A stretch of 64,000 nt of DNA from assembly GCF_032854445.1 (NCBI RefSeq), contig NC_088303.1:5403501-5467500 (forward strand). Direction: 5' to 3'. This document shows positions 45,861-57,058 of this stretch, piece after piece. Within the stretch, counting starts at the first letter, position 1; each line of letters starts with the position of its first letter. The DNA comes from Liolophura sinensis (Eukaryota; Mollusca; Polyplacophora; Chitonida; Chitonidae). The position numbers were made by a program, and so were the translations under genes. Below the pieces are notes generated by a model that was not told where the DNA came from, did not search any database, and worked only from the letters and a program-made list of their open reading frames with translations.

Positions 45861-46265
45861 AATCCAGTAGACCTTTCCAAACCGTAAATCAAAAACATGC
45901 AACTGACCAGTCAGAAGCAGTATTGTTGCAAATAGGCCAACAGGATATCCCACACAATGGTTACAAATGTGCAATCTTTCTGTAAATCAAATGAAAAGTA
46001 ACCTTGTCACGAGAAGGGGTGATGTGATATCGGATGTCTTGGATCCATTTAGAGACCTTTCCGAACTGTCAATCAAGAACACACTTTAAGGTAGTCATAA
46101 TCAATATTGTAGGTCAACACTTCGGTTACCAACGTTCAATCTTTTTGTGACGTCCTGACGTCACAATTGCTTTCCCCTGGAATGGTATGAACAATAACAT
46201 TGTCTCCAGAAGGGGTGATGGGACATCGGATGTGTTGGATCCATCCATTGAGCTAAAATGTCTAA
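45861..46265. repeat. Tandem repeat, ~180-bp unit, two copies and a partial
   Basis: Each unit starts ATCCA near ACCTTTCC and ends AGAAGGGGTGATG with ACATCGGATGT and TTGG. Unit 1 is about 45861-46041 and unit 2 about 46042-46230; a third begins ATCCATCCATTGAG. Unit 2 has a CGTCCTGACGTCACAA insertion-like segment. Confidence 0.6.
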
Positions 46266-46554
46266 CTGATAAGATTAAAATAAGCTTGTTATGAAGGATT
46301 TTTGAAATTACTGACATATCCAATCTTTTTCACGTCAGTATGCAGTATTGCAATAATTACCCCGTTCTTTATTGCCAGTGAAGTTGAAACGCGTTAAACT
46401 GTACATATGTTAAACACTCGAGTCGCCGAACCTGGCGGACGCCACCGGAGGTCACCGCCAGGTGAATGGGTGGTACCAGGCTTTATATCATAGTCCTTTT
46501 ACCCTGCGAGGAAGGCGATATCTTTGTCGTTACAATGGAAACACATCACTTCAC
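46266..46554. other. No gene recognised
   Basis: No features seen. Confidence 0.35.
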
Positions 46555-48345
46555 TTAAAACGTTAACGTGTCTCTTTTCTCTGAGATATTTGTAGTATAT
46601 TTTTCTACTTCATAGTATTCTCGCAATTTATTAAGAAAGCCGGTAATATGTAGGGCCTGGTGTATTTTTCTACAATTAAAAATGTATTTCTTCGTCAGTA
46701 TTTTTAATACATTAAAAAAAGGTTGGCCCTTTCCCCATCCTAAAATAATTGTTTCTCCTGTTAGGACAACGTTGAGTTTCGAAAAATCGTTTATCCATTC
46801 TTCACAGTTTTTCCGAAATTTCTTTACAGTTGGACATTCAAGAAATAGATGTTCAGGTGCTTCTTTGGTGGTTTTACATATTACACATTTCATCGTCGTC
46901 TTTACGGCCTATTTTACAGAGATACGATTTTATTGGTATTATTCTGTGTAATAATTTGTAATGAAATTCCCTCAGTTCTGTATATTGTGTAAAATGGAAG
47001 AAAATGTGTTTGCCCAATTTATTTCTTTAAGGGTAACCAGGTTATGTTCCCATTTATCATGAATATGTTGTTTTTCATACGCGGGGTATAACACGTCATA
47101 AAACAACGATTTATTTAATTTTTGTTTCATTAAAAGTTGAAAAGATATCGGAAACGTTGGCGAGTAGTAATCAATATAATCTTTTTCTGTAGCTTGGATC
47201 CATGCTTTAGGGATGTTTGTAATTAGGTTATTATAGTAAAGGTATGCACCTTTAATCATAAACGTTTTCTTAAATTGTGGAAATGGTAGAAATTTGCCCT
47301 CCTTGTCCAGTAAATCTCTCATATATCGTACTTTATTATTAAATCAGTTTTGGATAAAGGAATGTGGATGTTTAAAGTTCGAATTATACCACAAGTGCTA
47401 ATCTACTATATTTACTGATGTTCTTTCCTGCCATTTTTAGCGCAAAATGTCCCATGCTTTTAGAGTGTCTTTCCAAAAAGGTTTTTTTATTGATTGTAAC
47501 ATATATTTGATATAACCACTCCTCATGCTGTTTAAATATTTGATAGGTTTTTTTATTAATACATATTCGCTGCCAATTCTGTTCATTAAACATTAATTTT
47601 CTGATCCATTTTACCTCTAGTGATGGTAAATATGGAACCAAGTTCATCATTCGAATGCCTCCACTAGCATTATCGTTTGTCAAAATCTGTCTTTTTATTC
47701 TGTCGGGCCCATCGTTCCATAAATATTTATAAATTACCCTATTAATTTCTTTCAGTGTGTAATCTGGCGGGTTTGGCAGAGATGTATACCTATAAACCTA
47801 TATGTACCTATAAATGTATTATCTTACAGAGGACAAGGGATTTAATAACAGTAATATTTCCTAATAAGGATAAGTTCCTGATTTTCCATTTCTGTAATTC
47901 CATTTTAAGCTGTTCTGTTCTCACTAAATAATTTATTTTCCATATGTTATTAAAGTCGACTGATGAAAAATGAATACCTAATATATTTATTTGTATTACC
48001 CAGCCTAATTTCACTTTTACGCATAAGTTAAGATCATTTCCAGACATCGAACTATCCAGACTGCTTTAGTTAAAGATGTAAGGTGAAATTGGGTCACACT
48101 GTCTACCTGCGCGGCTGATATTGATAGAGGACGATATATGTCCTTTTTGTGGCACACTTGTGAAGATATTTGTGTGAAATGTTTTAACCCTCTTCGTAAG
48201 GTTTTTTCCCCCAAAAATTCAAGGATTCGAGAACTTCTATTAAGTCCTAGGAAATAGAATCGAAGGCTTTGTCAAAATCTGTTGAAAGGAGTAATCCTGA
48301 TGTTTCCTTTTCTTTGGCTTCAAACATAATATCGTATATCAACGT
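46555..48345 (-). mobile_element. LINE (non-LTR) retrotransposon, 3' part, broken
   Basis: Minus strand, in order: RT motif A, LLLSTDFDKAFDSIS (~48290-48240); then, in another frame, NILGIHFSSVDFNNIW and WKIRNLSLLGNITVIKSLVL (48047-47808); GGIRMMNLVPYLPSLEVKWI (47683-47384); FQLLMKQKLNKSLFYDVLYP (47322-46972); and a terminal CVICKTTKEAPEHLFLECP finger-like box (46893-46555). This is the thumb and C-terminal region of an L1/Tx1-like ORF2. The catalytic YxDD region and the endonuclease are not visible. At least four frame breaks. Confidence 0.8.
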
Positions 48346-50457
48346 GTATTTTCGGAAATACGTCTGCCTGGTATATATATGAATGTTCTTCCAAAGGTAT
48401 ATCTTGATAAATGAAAAGAATGTACTTCACATTGAAGTCGCTTTTACACGGTTCCACGTCTGTTAAACCGACTCGCTTTAATTCGCCAGGAGGAACGAAA
48501 ATACTATTTTATAACCCGTATTAATTCACAAGGGGCTAGGTTTGGTCGAATCTCGCTTTCGCCTTGCGCTCAGCGAGTTATAAGTGGAAGAGGAAAAAAC
48601 GGAAAGTAGAAGCGACAAATTCCGTACATTCGCTTCGCACTTTCTTATTTTTGCATTGCCCTTTCGTACTTGTATCGCCTTTTCGTACTGCTGTTTCGTT
48701 CGTTCACCTCATCCATTTGTTGTGTCGCTATTTCGCAATTTTCTTGTCTAAATGATCAGTAGAAATGACGAAAGCAGCAATGGCCTCTACAGGCGTTCTC
48801 ATTGAATATCACTTCGCAGTGTGATACGCTGCAATTAGTCACACATAATCGTTAATGGCTTGTCATAGGTGGATTTTGTGATTTGCGACTTTCCTTTATT
48901 GTTACTAAAGCTACAGAAGAAGAGAACGACTCAAACCATGTGATAAAAAATGAATTATTTTATCTTTTGGGACTAAATTTAAAGCTATAAGCGAGATAGG
49001 TGTATAGGGCTTTTGCAGGGCCTTTTTACCTGCAAGCAAAATTGCAATTCTGTACCACAATGCGGTTATAGGTTGTGAAACAGTTTTACACAAATATTTG
49101 CTAACAATGAAGTGATGGGATTGAACTCGACAAACAATGACATTAACAAACGCATCCGACCGCATTATTGGAAAGTATGATACCTGTAGCTTTTCAGTAG
49201 ACCTATAACAAATTTTAGGACAGATTTGTTCCTTGACTGATCATGACAGATACTGCTTAAATCACGGGGGAATCTACCGCTGTGCTTAACTAAATGTAGA
49301 TACAATATACATTTATATAATTACGTCAAATGAACTACATGTGGTTGAGTATATCTTCTTACTAGCCAAGATATATAGCCCACTTTGGCTTTTGTGCAGA
49401 TTGACTTACATTGTTTGCATACACCGGCTCAAACAAACCTCTGCCACTCTATCCCAGAGATTCCACTATTAGATGCCATATTCTTAAACAGTTTGTGACC
49501 TGTAATTTATTCCTGTTACTTCATCGCTTCCATGTAATCTACAATCTGCAACTGTTAATATATCTAATGCAGTGATATCATATAACACAAAGCACACATA
49601 TCCCCAAGCTCCGGGTCAAGCCGCCTATATATATTTACAAAAGAACTGTAATTACTGTAAAGTTTGAAGCAAAAGACAAGTCTAGACTAAATGCAAATGT
49701 ATATCGAAAGAATATCCCGCCCAATGTTTAGTGTACCTTTCTACTTTATGACATTAAAGCATGCCTACTTGTCTAAGTGGAGAAAGTTGAAAGGGTCATG
49801 TTATCAATGTTATCAACAGAACGGAGAACATACCTCATTCAGGTGTGACTTTAAGCGATTACAAATTTGCCTTTTCCCATGTATATGAGCTATAATGAAT
49901 GAATGAACGAATGATTGTGGCTTAACGCCACATCGGCAATCTTTCATTGATATTATGGCGATAGACTATAATAAACGTAGGGTTCGAGTGACGCGACATA
50001 ATGAGTCCGGACTTTCCAATATGGTGTGTGTCGTGGCCTCACAAACATTCCAGATTAAAACTCCATTTCTTGAGTTAACAAGGGCGCCACGATCAAATCC
50101 TGTTTCCACCCCTCGCCCCAAATAATTGAGGTTAAATTTTTTTGTCTTTTTTTAAGGCAACTTGGAGTGAAAATGCTTGATGGAAAAATATTGACACGTT
50201 AGCTTTTATGGACTGCGACGTTGACTGAAATTGCCACACAAGGCATATGACCTAATAAATGTTACTAGGTGATATATGCTCAGGCCAAATGTTGGACATA
50301 ACTTGGACAAAAGTCGGTCATTTACACCGGGCTCTCCGGTTTTCCGCCATCGTATGAGTGAAAAAATTGTGACTGTCACGTTTAGCAACTATCATATAAA
50401 AACTGAGTAATTTAAATTGTGATTCTGAGGATTGTCTTTCTATTCCCCATTTAGGAC
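48346..50457. other. Upstream of GPCR; no gene
   Basis: 48600-48760 is a loose TTTCG-rich stretch with a repeat-like feel (CTTTCGTACTTGTATCGCC, TTTTCGTACTGCTGTTTCG). A SINE-like piece is at 49893-49975. An acceptor-like CCCCATTTAG at 50445-50454 precedes the receptor ATG and could end a 5' UTR intron. Confidence 0.4.
49893..49975. repeat. SINE-like fragment of the AACGCCACATCGG family
   Basis: GAATGAATGAACGAATGATTG, then GGCTTAACGCCACATCGGCA and ATTATGGCGA. Same family as 5270-5350. Confidence 0.5.
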
Positions 50458-51933
50458 ATGACCATGTTCAGATTCCGGGCTATCCTTTGTGTGATAGGCC
50501 TTATCACTGCACCGATATTTCCATCCAACATCACCACAGGCCTCATCACTCCCCCGATATCCCCATCCAACATCACGGGTCTGATCAAAGCGCCGATGAC
50601 CCCATCCAATATCACCACAGGTCTCATCACTGCGACGATATCCCCATCCAACATCACGGGTCTGATCAAAGCGCCGATGTCCCCATCCAACATCACTACT
50701 GGTCTCATCACTGCGACTATATCCCCATCCAACATCACCACGACTAACGTGACCGAGACAGATCTCACAGGGGACACGGCGATTGAAAATGTCACAATAA
50801 ACCACAGAACTGACCCCAATGGGGATGATCTGGAAGTTACGGATGACAACACACGGAAGATGTTTGTCACCATAAATTCCCATGTATTTCGATTTTATAT
50901 CCCGATAGGAATTATGTGTGGCGTTGTTAGCTGCGTAACGACAATACTGGTGCTCCTGAAAAACAATCTGAAATCCAGTGCCGACGTGTACATTATAGGT
51001 ATTGCGTCGGTTAATTTGATTTATGTCTTAAACTATATACCTCTTGACCTCAATTACTTTGAAGTTTTTAAAAGAAACCGGCAGTGGCAGTCATTTTACA
51101 GCTACTATATTGCGTTTTTGTTTCCTCTGTTGTATGTCGCCATGGCAGCCAACGCTTGGACAGTTATGGCTTTTGCTGTTGAACGTCTATTGGTTATTAT
51201 ATACCCGTTTAAAGCTCGAACTGTCTGTAGAAGATCTCGCGCGGCAAAGGTTGTTATCTGTATTTTTGTCTTAGCGTTGATTACAAACAGCACAGCATTT
51301 TTCGCCAGAAGTGTAAAAGTTGAAATCGATCCAATCACAAATGAAACGATACATAAAAGCGCTTACACCGAGTTTAGTGAGAACCAGCTGATTACTAGAG
51401 TGCAGTATTGTTTTTATGCAATAGCGGCTGTTATTGTACCTGTGATATTGTTGGGCGTTTTCAATATCGCCATTTTAGTTAACCTCCGCAGAGTGCGTAG
51501 AAAACAGATGAGTCTGAAGCAGGCAATGGCCGATTCAGACCACAACAAGAATGTCCAAATCGAGCGTGTTCTTATCGCTTATGTGTCCGCGTTTTTCATC
51601 TGCAGTATCATGTTGGCAACAACTGTTGGAAGTGTCGCTATCTATGGATTCGCTATTTTACGAAAGTTCAGTTTAGAGTATAAAATCCGGTTGTTGATGT
51701 CGAGGATGTTGTTTATTCTTAACCCCTCTGTTAACTTTGTTGTTAACGTGTGTTGTAGTAAGATCTATCGTGACACTGTTAAGGCCTGTCTCTTGAGCCT
51801 GGTATGTTGTGATAAATCTTCCCGAAGCAGCTCCTTGTCCGCAAAGAAGCCTTTACCTGGAACTTCCGCGTGTCCTACTGTGAGTGACTACATTGATACC
51901 ACGACCATGGAAACACGAAATAAAAAGGAATAA
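50458..51933 (+). CDS. Class A (rhodopsin-like) GPCR, peptide-receptor-like
   Basis: Complete single-exon 491-residue receptor. Seven hydrophobic segments lie at about 147-169, 176-198, 213-240, 262-284, 316-341, 371-396 and 408-430. The DRY position reads ERL (242-244) and NPxxY reads NPSVNF (422-427); a Cys-rich cytoplasmic tail (CCSK, LVCCDK) may be palmitoylated. The overall style recalls FMRFamide-receptor-like and lineage-expanded molluscan receptors; the ligand is unknown. Residues 14-95 are about six tandem 13-14-residue repeats of GLIT/K-AP-x-PSNIT(T), each with an N-glycosylation sequon; eight sequons lie within the first 113 residues. There are in-frame ATGs at 50458 and 50464; the first was used. 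A splice acceptor just upstream suggests the UTR is spliced. A pseudogene relative lies at 32616-32837. Confidence 0.92.
   Translation: MTMFRFRAILCVIGLITAPIFPSNITTGLITPPISPSNITGLIKAPMTPSNITTGLITATISPSNITGLIKAPMSPSNITTGLITATISPSNITTTNVTETDLTGDTAIENVTINHRTDPNGDDLEVTDDNTRKMFVTINSHVFRFYIPIGIMCGVVSCVTTILVLLKNNLKSSADVYIIGIASVNLIYVLNYIPLDLNYFEVFKRNRQWQSFYSYYIAFLFPLLYVAMAANAWTVMAFAVERLLVIIYPFKARTVCRRSRAAKVVICIFVLALITNSTAFFARSVKVEIDPITNETIHKSAYTEFSENQLITRVQYCFYAIAAVIVPVILLGVFNIAILVNLRRVRRKQMSLKQAMADSDHNKNVQIERVLIAYVSAFFICSIMLATTVGSVAIYGFAILRKFSLEYKIRLLMSRMLFILNPSVNFVVNVCCSKIYRDTVKACLLSLVCCDKSSRSSSLSAKKPLPGTSACPTVSDYIDTTTMETRNKKE
50497..50742 (+). repeat. Coding 39-42-bp tandem repeat in the GPCR N-terminus
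   Basis: Unit CATCCAACATCACCACAGGT plus CTCATCACTGCGACGATATCC, about six copies. Units alternate between a GLITAT/GLITPP type (ACCACAGGTCTCATCACT) and a GLIKAPM type (GGTCTGATCAAAGCGCCGAT). All length changes are multiples of three, so the frame is kept. The repeat creates long open frames on both strands and in other frames (50440-50883 minus, 50487-50747 plus), which I treat as shadows. Confidence 0.9.
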
Positions 51934-52139
51934 CTTATCACTGGTGCATGTTAACCACATATTTACCATGGTTACAAAGGTTACAGTTAATAAAGATTTT
52001 TTGATTCGGCTAGTCCCTTACAGACACCACCTCGGCGTTGTTCCATATTTAACGTTGTCTCAGTCTCCGTACCAGTTACACATTGACAACCTTGCTCTGT
52101 TAGAGCATTTGTACACGTTTAGCGTATTGTTTCTGTTTA
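51934..52139. other. 3' flank of the GPCR gene
   Basis: AATAAAG at about 51990 is a candidate polyadenylation signal some 55 bases after the stop. Confidence 0.4.
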
Positions 52140-53266
52140 ATATACAGTCAAACCTGTACCTATGGCAACCTAAAATCAGTGTCCATCTGCCGTAAGCGAC
52201 CACTCTCTGCCGCGACCAAACAATTTTCCATATTAAACGACCTGTAATATGCGGGCACCTGTCCAAGGCGTTTAGCGGCCAATATATTTTGCCACCAAAT
52301 TCTATATCAGCCTGTCCTGAGCGGCCGAGACTTTCAACAGTAATGATGATTGCCGCGTCGGACATTCAAAAATTTCAAAATGGCGAACACCCGACATCAA
52401 TAGTTTTTGTAGTGATTAAAAGTTGTAAACTGCCACTTTGTGATGAGAAGTGAAGTGTGAACATTATTGGTCAATAGCAGTGAACTCTATTGTTCTTTAA
52501 TCAGGCCTAGCTGGTTACTGTCCGGACACCCCTGCACTGTGGCCGTGGATTTGCTCCATGCTGAGGTCTGCGCTATAAATGCCATAAACAGCAGGCAAAC
52601 TCGGATATAATCGGATATAATCTGACCTCCTGTGGTTCTTCCCATGAATGGTTTCTTTGAAAAATTATCTGGCTTGCTTGGCCATTATCTTTGCAGGCAA
52701 ATGGTGCTGTTTTCATTTCGCGTGGCCAAAATATTGCCTGTACCGAACACATGTAGAAATTGATCTTCCTTCACGTGTACATGTTGTTGTTGTTGTTTCA
52801 CCGGTAATGGTAAATATGATTGAACATCTCAGCAGTCTGCCATTTAAGTCCAAAACTTTGTTAGAATAGTCCTTTATTCCTACGCAGGCCAAACTAGCAC
52901 ATGGCTTTTTAAGGCCATGAGAGGAAGAAAGCTCTCCTGTCATGCGTGCCCTCACCTGAAACTCTTTCTGTAATCGGCTGATGTGGGTAAAATCCATAGG
53001 TCTACCCCACAAAACTTGAAATTATTGAGTTATTATTTTACTACAATTGTTAAATTTTTATGAAATTTATGTAACTGACCAGATTAGTGCTTTAACAATT
53101 ATGTGTAAGAATATTATGTAGGCCTATATGTGTAGATTTCCTGAAACTTAATTCAGTTGTGATTTGGCATGGTCTTCTCAACCTGTCCTATGTGGCCAAC
53201 TGTCATATGCGGCCACTTTTTACGTCTCCCTTCACTGGCCGCATACAACAAGTTTGAATGTATATG
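52140..53266. mobile_element. Non-autonomous TIR DNA transposon, ~1.1 kb
   Basis: The left end ATATACAGTCAAACCTGT is followed by GCGGCC/GCGACC-type words. The right end read inverted is ATATACATTCAAACTTGT with GCGGCCAG. TATA-like bases flank both ends, a possible TA or TATA target duplication. The AAACCTGT...GCGGCCAC motif is one I associate with a common marine-invertebrate repeat. No transposase frame was found inside. Confidence 0.6.
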
Positions 53267-53835
53267 TCTTGGTAACAACCTTGTAATTTGATAATTAGTA
53301 CGTAGATTTAAAAAAAGATAAATAATACGCAATTGCGATAAAAAAAGAGGTTTTTTTTTTATTTACTCAGCTTTATCTTAATTTGCTAATAAGTTACACA
53401 TTTTAAACCTCTCCGTGTCATTGCATGTATCAGTGTTTTCCGCAGATTATCTCTGAATCTGTAAGGTTTGTTTTGTCAATGGTTTTGTGCAATTTAGAGG
53501 ATTAATATGTAGAAGAAATAATAAAGCAAGGTAAAACAATACCTGATCGTGATGAAAATGTCTTGTGTCTTCAACCACGTATTTGTTAGCTTGGAAAACC
53601 TAAGGTGCATGTGGTAATAAATGCGGTAATGGTCAAAGGCCAATTCACACCTGCACTTCGAGAAGTCGACTCCGAAATATGTTGGAATCCCAGACAAATC
53701 GTAGAAAGAGCGTACCCTTTCGAGCAGAGATCGTGGGTAATCACCAAAGCAACATCGGTCGCAGCAAGGTCGATGATTATGTCCAAAATCTCTGACCTGG
53801 GATTTCAAATCGCAAGAGGTGGGAAATAAGTCTTA
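53267..53835. other. No gene supported
   Basis: 53490-53830 has 66-104 codon open frames on both strands and a moderate GC rise, but no domain or splice context. Confidence 0.35.
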
Positions 53836-54060
53836 CAGAGTAGTACCAACAGTCGCGCATGTTCGGACGACAAGTCGTGGATGTTCGGGCGAGCAGTCGT
53901 TGTGATCAGACTGTTAGTTGTGGCTGATGAAATTACCGGTCGTGGATGATCAGACCACCAACCGTGGATATTCCGACCACCAGTCGTGGATGTTCGGAGT
54001 ACTGATCCTGGATGATCGGACTGCCAGTCGTGGATGATCGGACCACCAGTCATTGATGTT
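53836..54060. repeat. Tandem repeat, ~20-bp unit (CAGTCGTGGATGATCGGACC)
   Basis: About ten irregular copies of CAGTCGTGGAT(G/A)(A/T)TCGGA(C/G)(C/T)AC. It leads into the larger GTCGT/ACGAC-rich block to the right. Confidence 0.75.
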
Positions 54061-54640
54061 AAGGGGCTCTAACACGGAGCCCAGTTCGACCGATTTTTAA
54101 TCACGTGTTGAATTCGTGAAATGTCAGGGAAACACTGGCTTTCTCGGCGAAAGGTCGTGGAGATGTCGTGACTTTGTCCTGGTAAGGTCGAGCCGATCTG
54201 GCCCAGTCCTGGTGAGTCTTTTTTTTTTTGAACATGTTGAAAATTCTGAGTACTCGTGCTAAGTCGTAAATATATCGTAGTGTAGTCGTAGGACAGTCGT
54301 TGTACTCAGGACGAAGGCAACAATACGACTAGTCCACAAGTGTTCAAAGAGTATACAGGCGTGGTACGACTTTACTACGACAATGTCACGACTGTCCTAG
54401 GACTAACGTACAAGTCTAACACGAGCTTCCCCCGATCGAGCAACGATTTCGACAACACGACTGTACGACGACAACAGTAGGACTATTCACGACAACGACA
54501 GGAGTTATCCCAATTTTTGTCACGACTATGTCGGCCTCTAGTCCTGAGATTAATTGGCCTCGTGGGAGAGCTACTTTAGGACCATCAGTTGTGGCTGATC
54601 AGACCGCCAGTCATGGGTGATCGCGGATCGTCAAACGATT
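54061..54640. repeat. GTCGT/ACGAC-rich foldback region
   Basis: Left of about 54310 the words are mostly GTCG/TCGT; right of it mostly CGAC/ACGA. TAGGACAGTCGT (about 54285) and ACGACTGTCCTA (about 54390) are exact 12-base inverted copies. No protein is encoded. This may be a worn foldback element. Confidence 0.5.
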
Positions 54641-54723
54641 GATCGCAAAACTGGCCATGTCACCTCACGATTAGTGGTGCCACCTGTCATATAACTTTAG
54701 GACTACGACTTTAAGGTAGTGCG

Positions 54724-54795
54724 ACCAGCCACGATCTGCCACGATCTGCCACGACCAGCCACGACCAGCCACGATCTGCCACGATCTGCCACGAT
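54724..54795. repeat. 10-bp tandem repeat (GCCACGATCT / GCCACGACCA)
   Basis: Seven or more 10-base units in perfect register, of two types arranged CT, CT, CA, CA, CT, CT. Confidence 0.9.
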
Positions 54796-54933
54796 GGCTA
54801 GTATGATTCTGTAGGATTCTGGTGACTCTCAACCACAACACTCGAGAAGAGCACAAGGCTATGCAAAGTGGATCAGGAAATCATAAACACGTTGCAGGAA
54901 AACTTCCACAAAGTTTAGGCCAAACTCGGACAG

Positions 54934-55068
54934 ATTTATTTATTTTATTTATTTGATTGGTGTTTTACGCCGTACTCAGCAATATTTCACTTATACGACG
55001 GCGGCCATTATTATGGTGGGAGGAAATCCGGCACAGCCCGGGGGAAACCCACGACCATCCGCACCTGA
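54934..55068 (-). mobile_element. tRNA-SINE, 3' half
   Basis: GATTGGTGTTTTACGCCGTA, TATACGACGGCGGCC and AACCCACGACCATCCGCA, with a TTTATTTATTTTATT end. The head is missing. Confidence 0.87.
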
Positions 55069-55289
55069 TCGGACAGATAGATAGGCTGGGATCAGTTCGT
55101 TCGAGAGGTTGCCGTCTGCAGTTTACACAAATGATTTTGTTTCCAACTCACCACTATGAAGTTTCTTTGAATATTTTGTGGTCATCTTAAAGATTTCCGC
55201 GGCTGGATTACTTCAGTTTCGCTAACCCAAATCTGATCATTCAGAATTCGATATGAAGTTTACACCAGTCAGTCACTTGGTATGGCTTG

Positions 55290-55722
55290 ACACATTCTGT
55301 ATGTGGTCAGTCTTACACCCAAGCTTTAAGTAGTCAGTGTTACATCCGTGTTCTATGTGTTCAGCCTACACCGTGCATGTGGGCAGTGTGCATGCGTGAT
55401 TTTCTGGCCCAAACTCATTATTCATGTTGCGGGTCTACACCAAATTTATTTGTGGTCAGACTTCACACGCGTTCTGCGGTCAGTCTACACCCGTGCTTTA
55501 TATGTGCCGTTTGACACCTGTACCTTGTAGCCGGTCCACACCCCCGGCTTCAAGTGGCCGGTTTACACCCTTGCTTCACGTGGCTGGTTTACACCCTTGT
55601 TTCACATGGCCGGTTTAAACCTCTGCTTCACGTGGCAGCTTTACACCCGTGCTTCACGTGGCCGGATTACACCCGTACTTTATGTGGTCAGTCTGCACCT
55701 GTGCTTTATCTACAACCATCTG
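55290..55722. repeat. Minisatellite, ~27-bp unit, about 15 copies
   Basis: Unit GTTTACACCCTTGCTTCACG plus TGGCCG. It is irregular at the left (GTCAGTCTACACCCGTGCTT) and most regular at 55540-55680. The forward open frames are repeat by-products. Confidence 0.85.
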
Positions 55723-55862
55723 CAGGTTGTTGATACACCTTGTTAGGCACATGTAGGGCCGGAGAGGAAGTCAACATGAGATGCACTTGAACTCATGGCG
55801 ATGAAATGAAATGCAGTTATTGTGCTGCACTTGTACGCTAACCATTAGATCATGGAAATCCT
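55723..55862 (-). mobile_element. SINE fragment with tRNA-like half
   Basis: ACAACCATCTGCAGGTTGTT, GGGCCGGAGAGGAAGTCAAC, TTGAACTCATGGCGATGA and GTACGCTAACCATTAGATCA on the minus strand. It directly follows the minisatellite. Confidence 0.65.
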
Positions 55863-56795
55863 CTCTCAGACAAAACTTACCCAAGTGTGCACAAAGTGAC
55901 ATTTAAGATCTGTGAATGTTTCCCTGTGCACTTTAAACAAATCTCATACACATGTACGCGTATTTACCCCAGATGCAGATTGTTTTTCTCCACTGGGAAA
56001 TTCATAAACATCTATACGTAAACACCTACGCATTCAGTTGGCATTACAACTGCCTAGCCCTCCACATAGCTGCAACGCGCTAAGCTTGTCATCGCGGTTG
56101 TGAGTTGTTACTGGATAGGTGACGACTGTTGTGCGTAGGCCGTGTATACGTCACCTACATGTACGTAACCAATTTTATCAAATGCGGGATCTTAACGCAA
56201 TCTATTAATACCACTAGTGGTTTTTGTAAAGCCCTAAATTAAATCACTGGGCGGAAATTTCTCCGTTGAAAGCATTTGAGGCCGGTTATGATTAACTTAC
56301 TGTTGTGTAGAAATACATCCAAAACATAGAAAGTTTCTGTTTATGATTTATTTCATAGATGTGTGATGGGGATGGGGATGTCGGTTAGCAAGAGGTTGGA
56401 TTTACAGAATTACACAGTATCCAATACCTGGTCGGTTCATTTTTTTTTTTTGAAGAACAACATACGTAAACATAAGTTTACAAGTGGAAGACCATCGAAA
56501 ACTATAGAAAATAGTTTGCTATAATTTTTTATAAGAATTGTTCTAGAAGTAAGTTATTATCCCTTACAATATTATGTTCCTCGGTGGACTGGATTCGCAA
56601 AATTTCTTTATTTCAAGTACATATAGATGTCGTGTACTGACTGCTCAGAGCTTATGCTCCGTGTAACGAACTGTTTTCAATCGAAAACATTTTTTATGAT
56701 GTCACTTGGGCTCACATGAAAGTTTTTTGTTATGCAACCATCAAACACATCGAATGCTTCTCGATGAGTTAAATACATTTTTTCAAAATATAAAA
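55863..56795. other. No gene recognised
   Basis: AT-rich; nothing seen. Confidence 0.35.
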
Positions 56796-57058
56796 TGAGG
56801 CTCAGTTGGTTAGCGCACTAGCGCAGCGTAATGACCCAGGAGCCTTTCACCGATGCGGTCGCTGTGAGTTCAAGCCCAGCTCATGCTGGCTTCCTCTCCG
56901 GCCGTACGTCAGATGGTCTGTCAGAAACCTGCCGATGGTCATGGGTCTTCCCTGGACTCTGCCCGGTTTCGACCCTCCATAATGCTGGCCGCCGTCGTAT
57001 AAGTGAAATATTACTGAGTAAAGTGTAAAACACCAATCAAAAAATAAATAAATAAATC
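56796..57058 (+). mobile_element. tRNA-derived SINE, full length
   Basis: GAGGCTCAGTTGGTTAGCGC, GTGAGTTCAAGCCCAGCTCA, CCATAATGCTGGCCGCCGTC and an AAATAAATAAATC tail. It lies about 480 bases upstream of the phospholipase start. Confidence 0.92.

Noticed and set aside
45711-45974. 87-codon minus-strand frame as a secreted protein
   Set aside because: No recognised domain; part of it overlaps the 180-bp tandem repeat.
50440-50883. Minus-strand 140-147 codon frames opposite the GPCR N-terminus
   Set aside because: Shadows of the coding repeat; the plus-strand frame has the receptor fold and the other does not.
53494-53829. Overlapping 66-104 codon frames on both strands
   Set aside because: Neither strand shows a family motif or splice sites, and the region borders a GTCGT-rich repeat.
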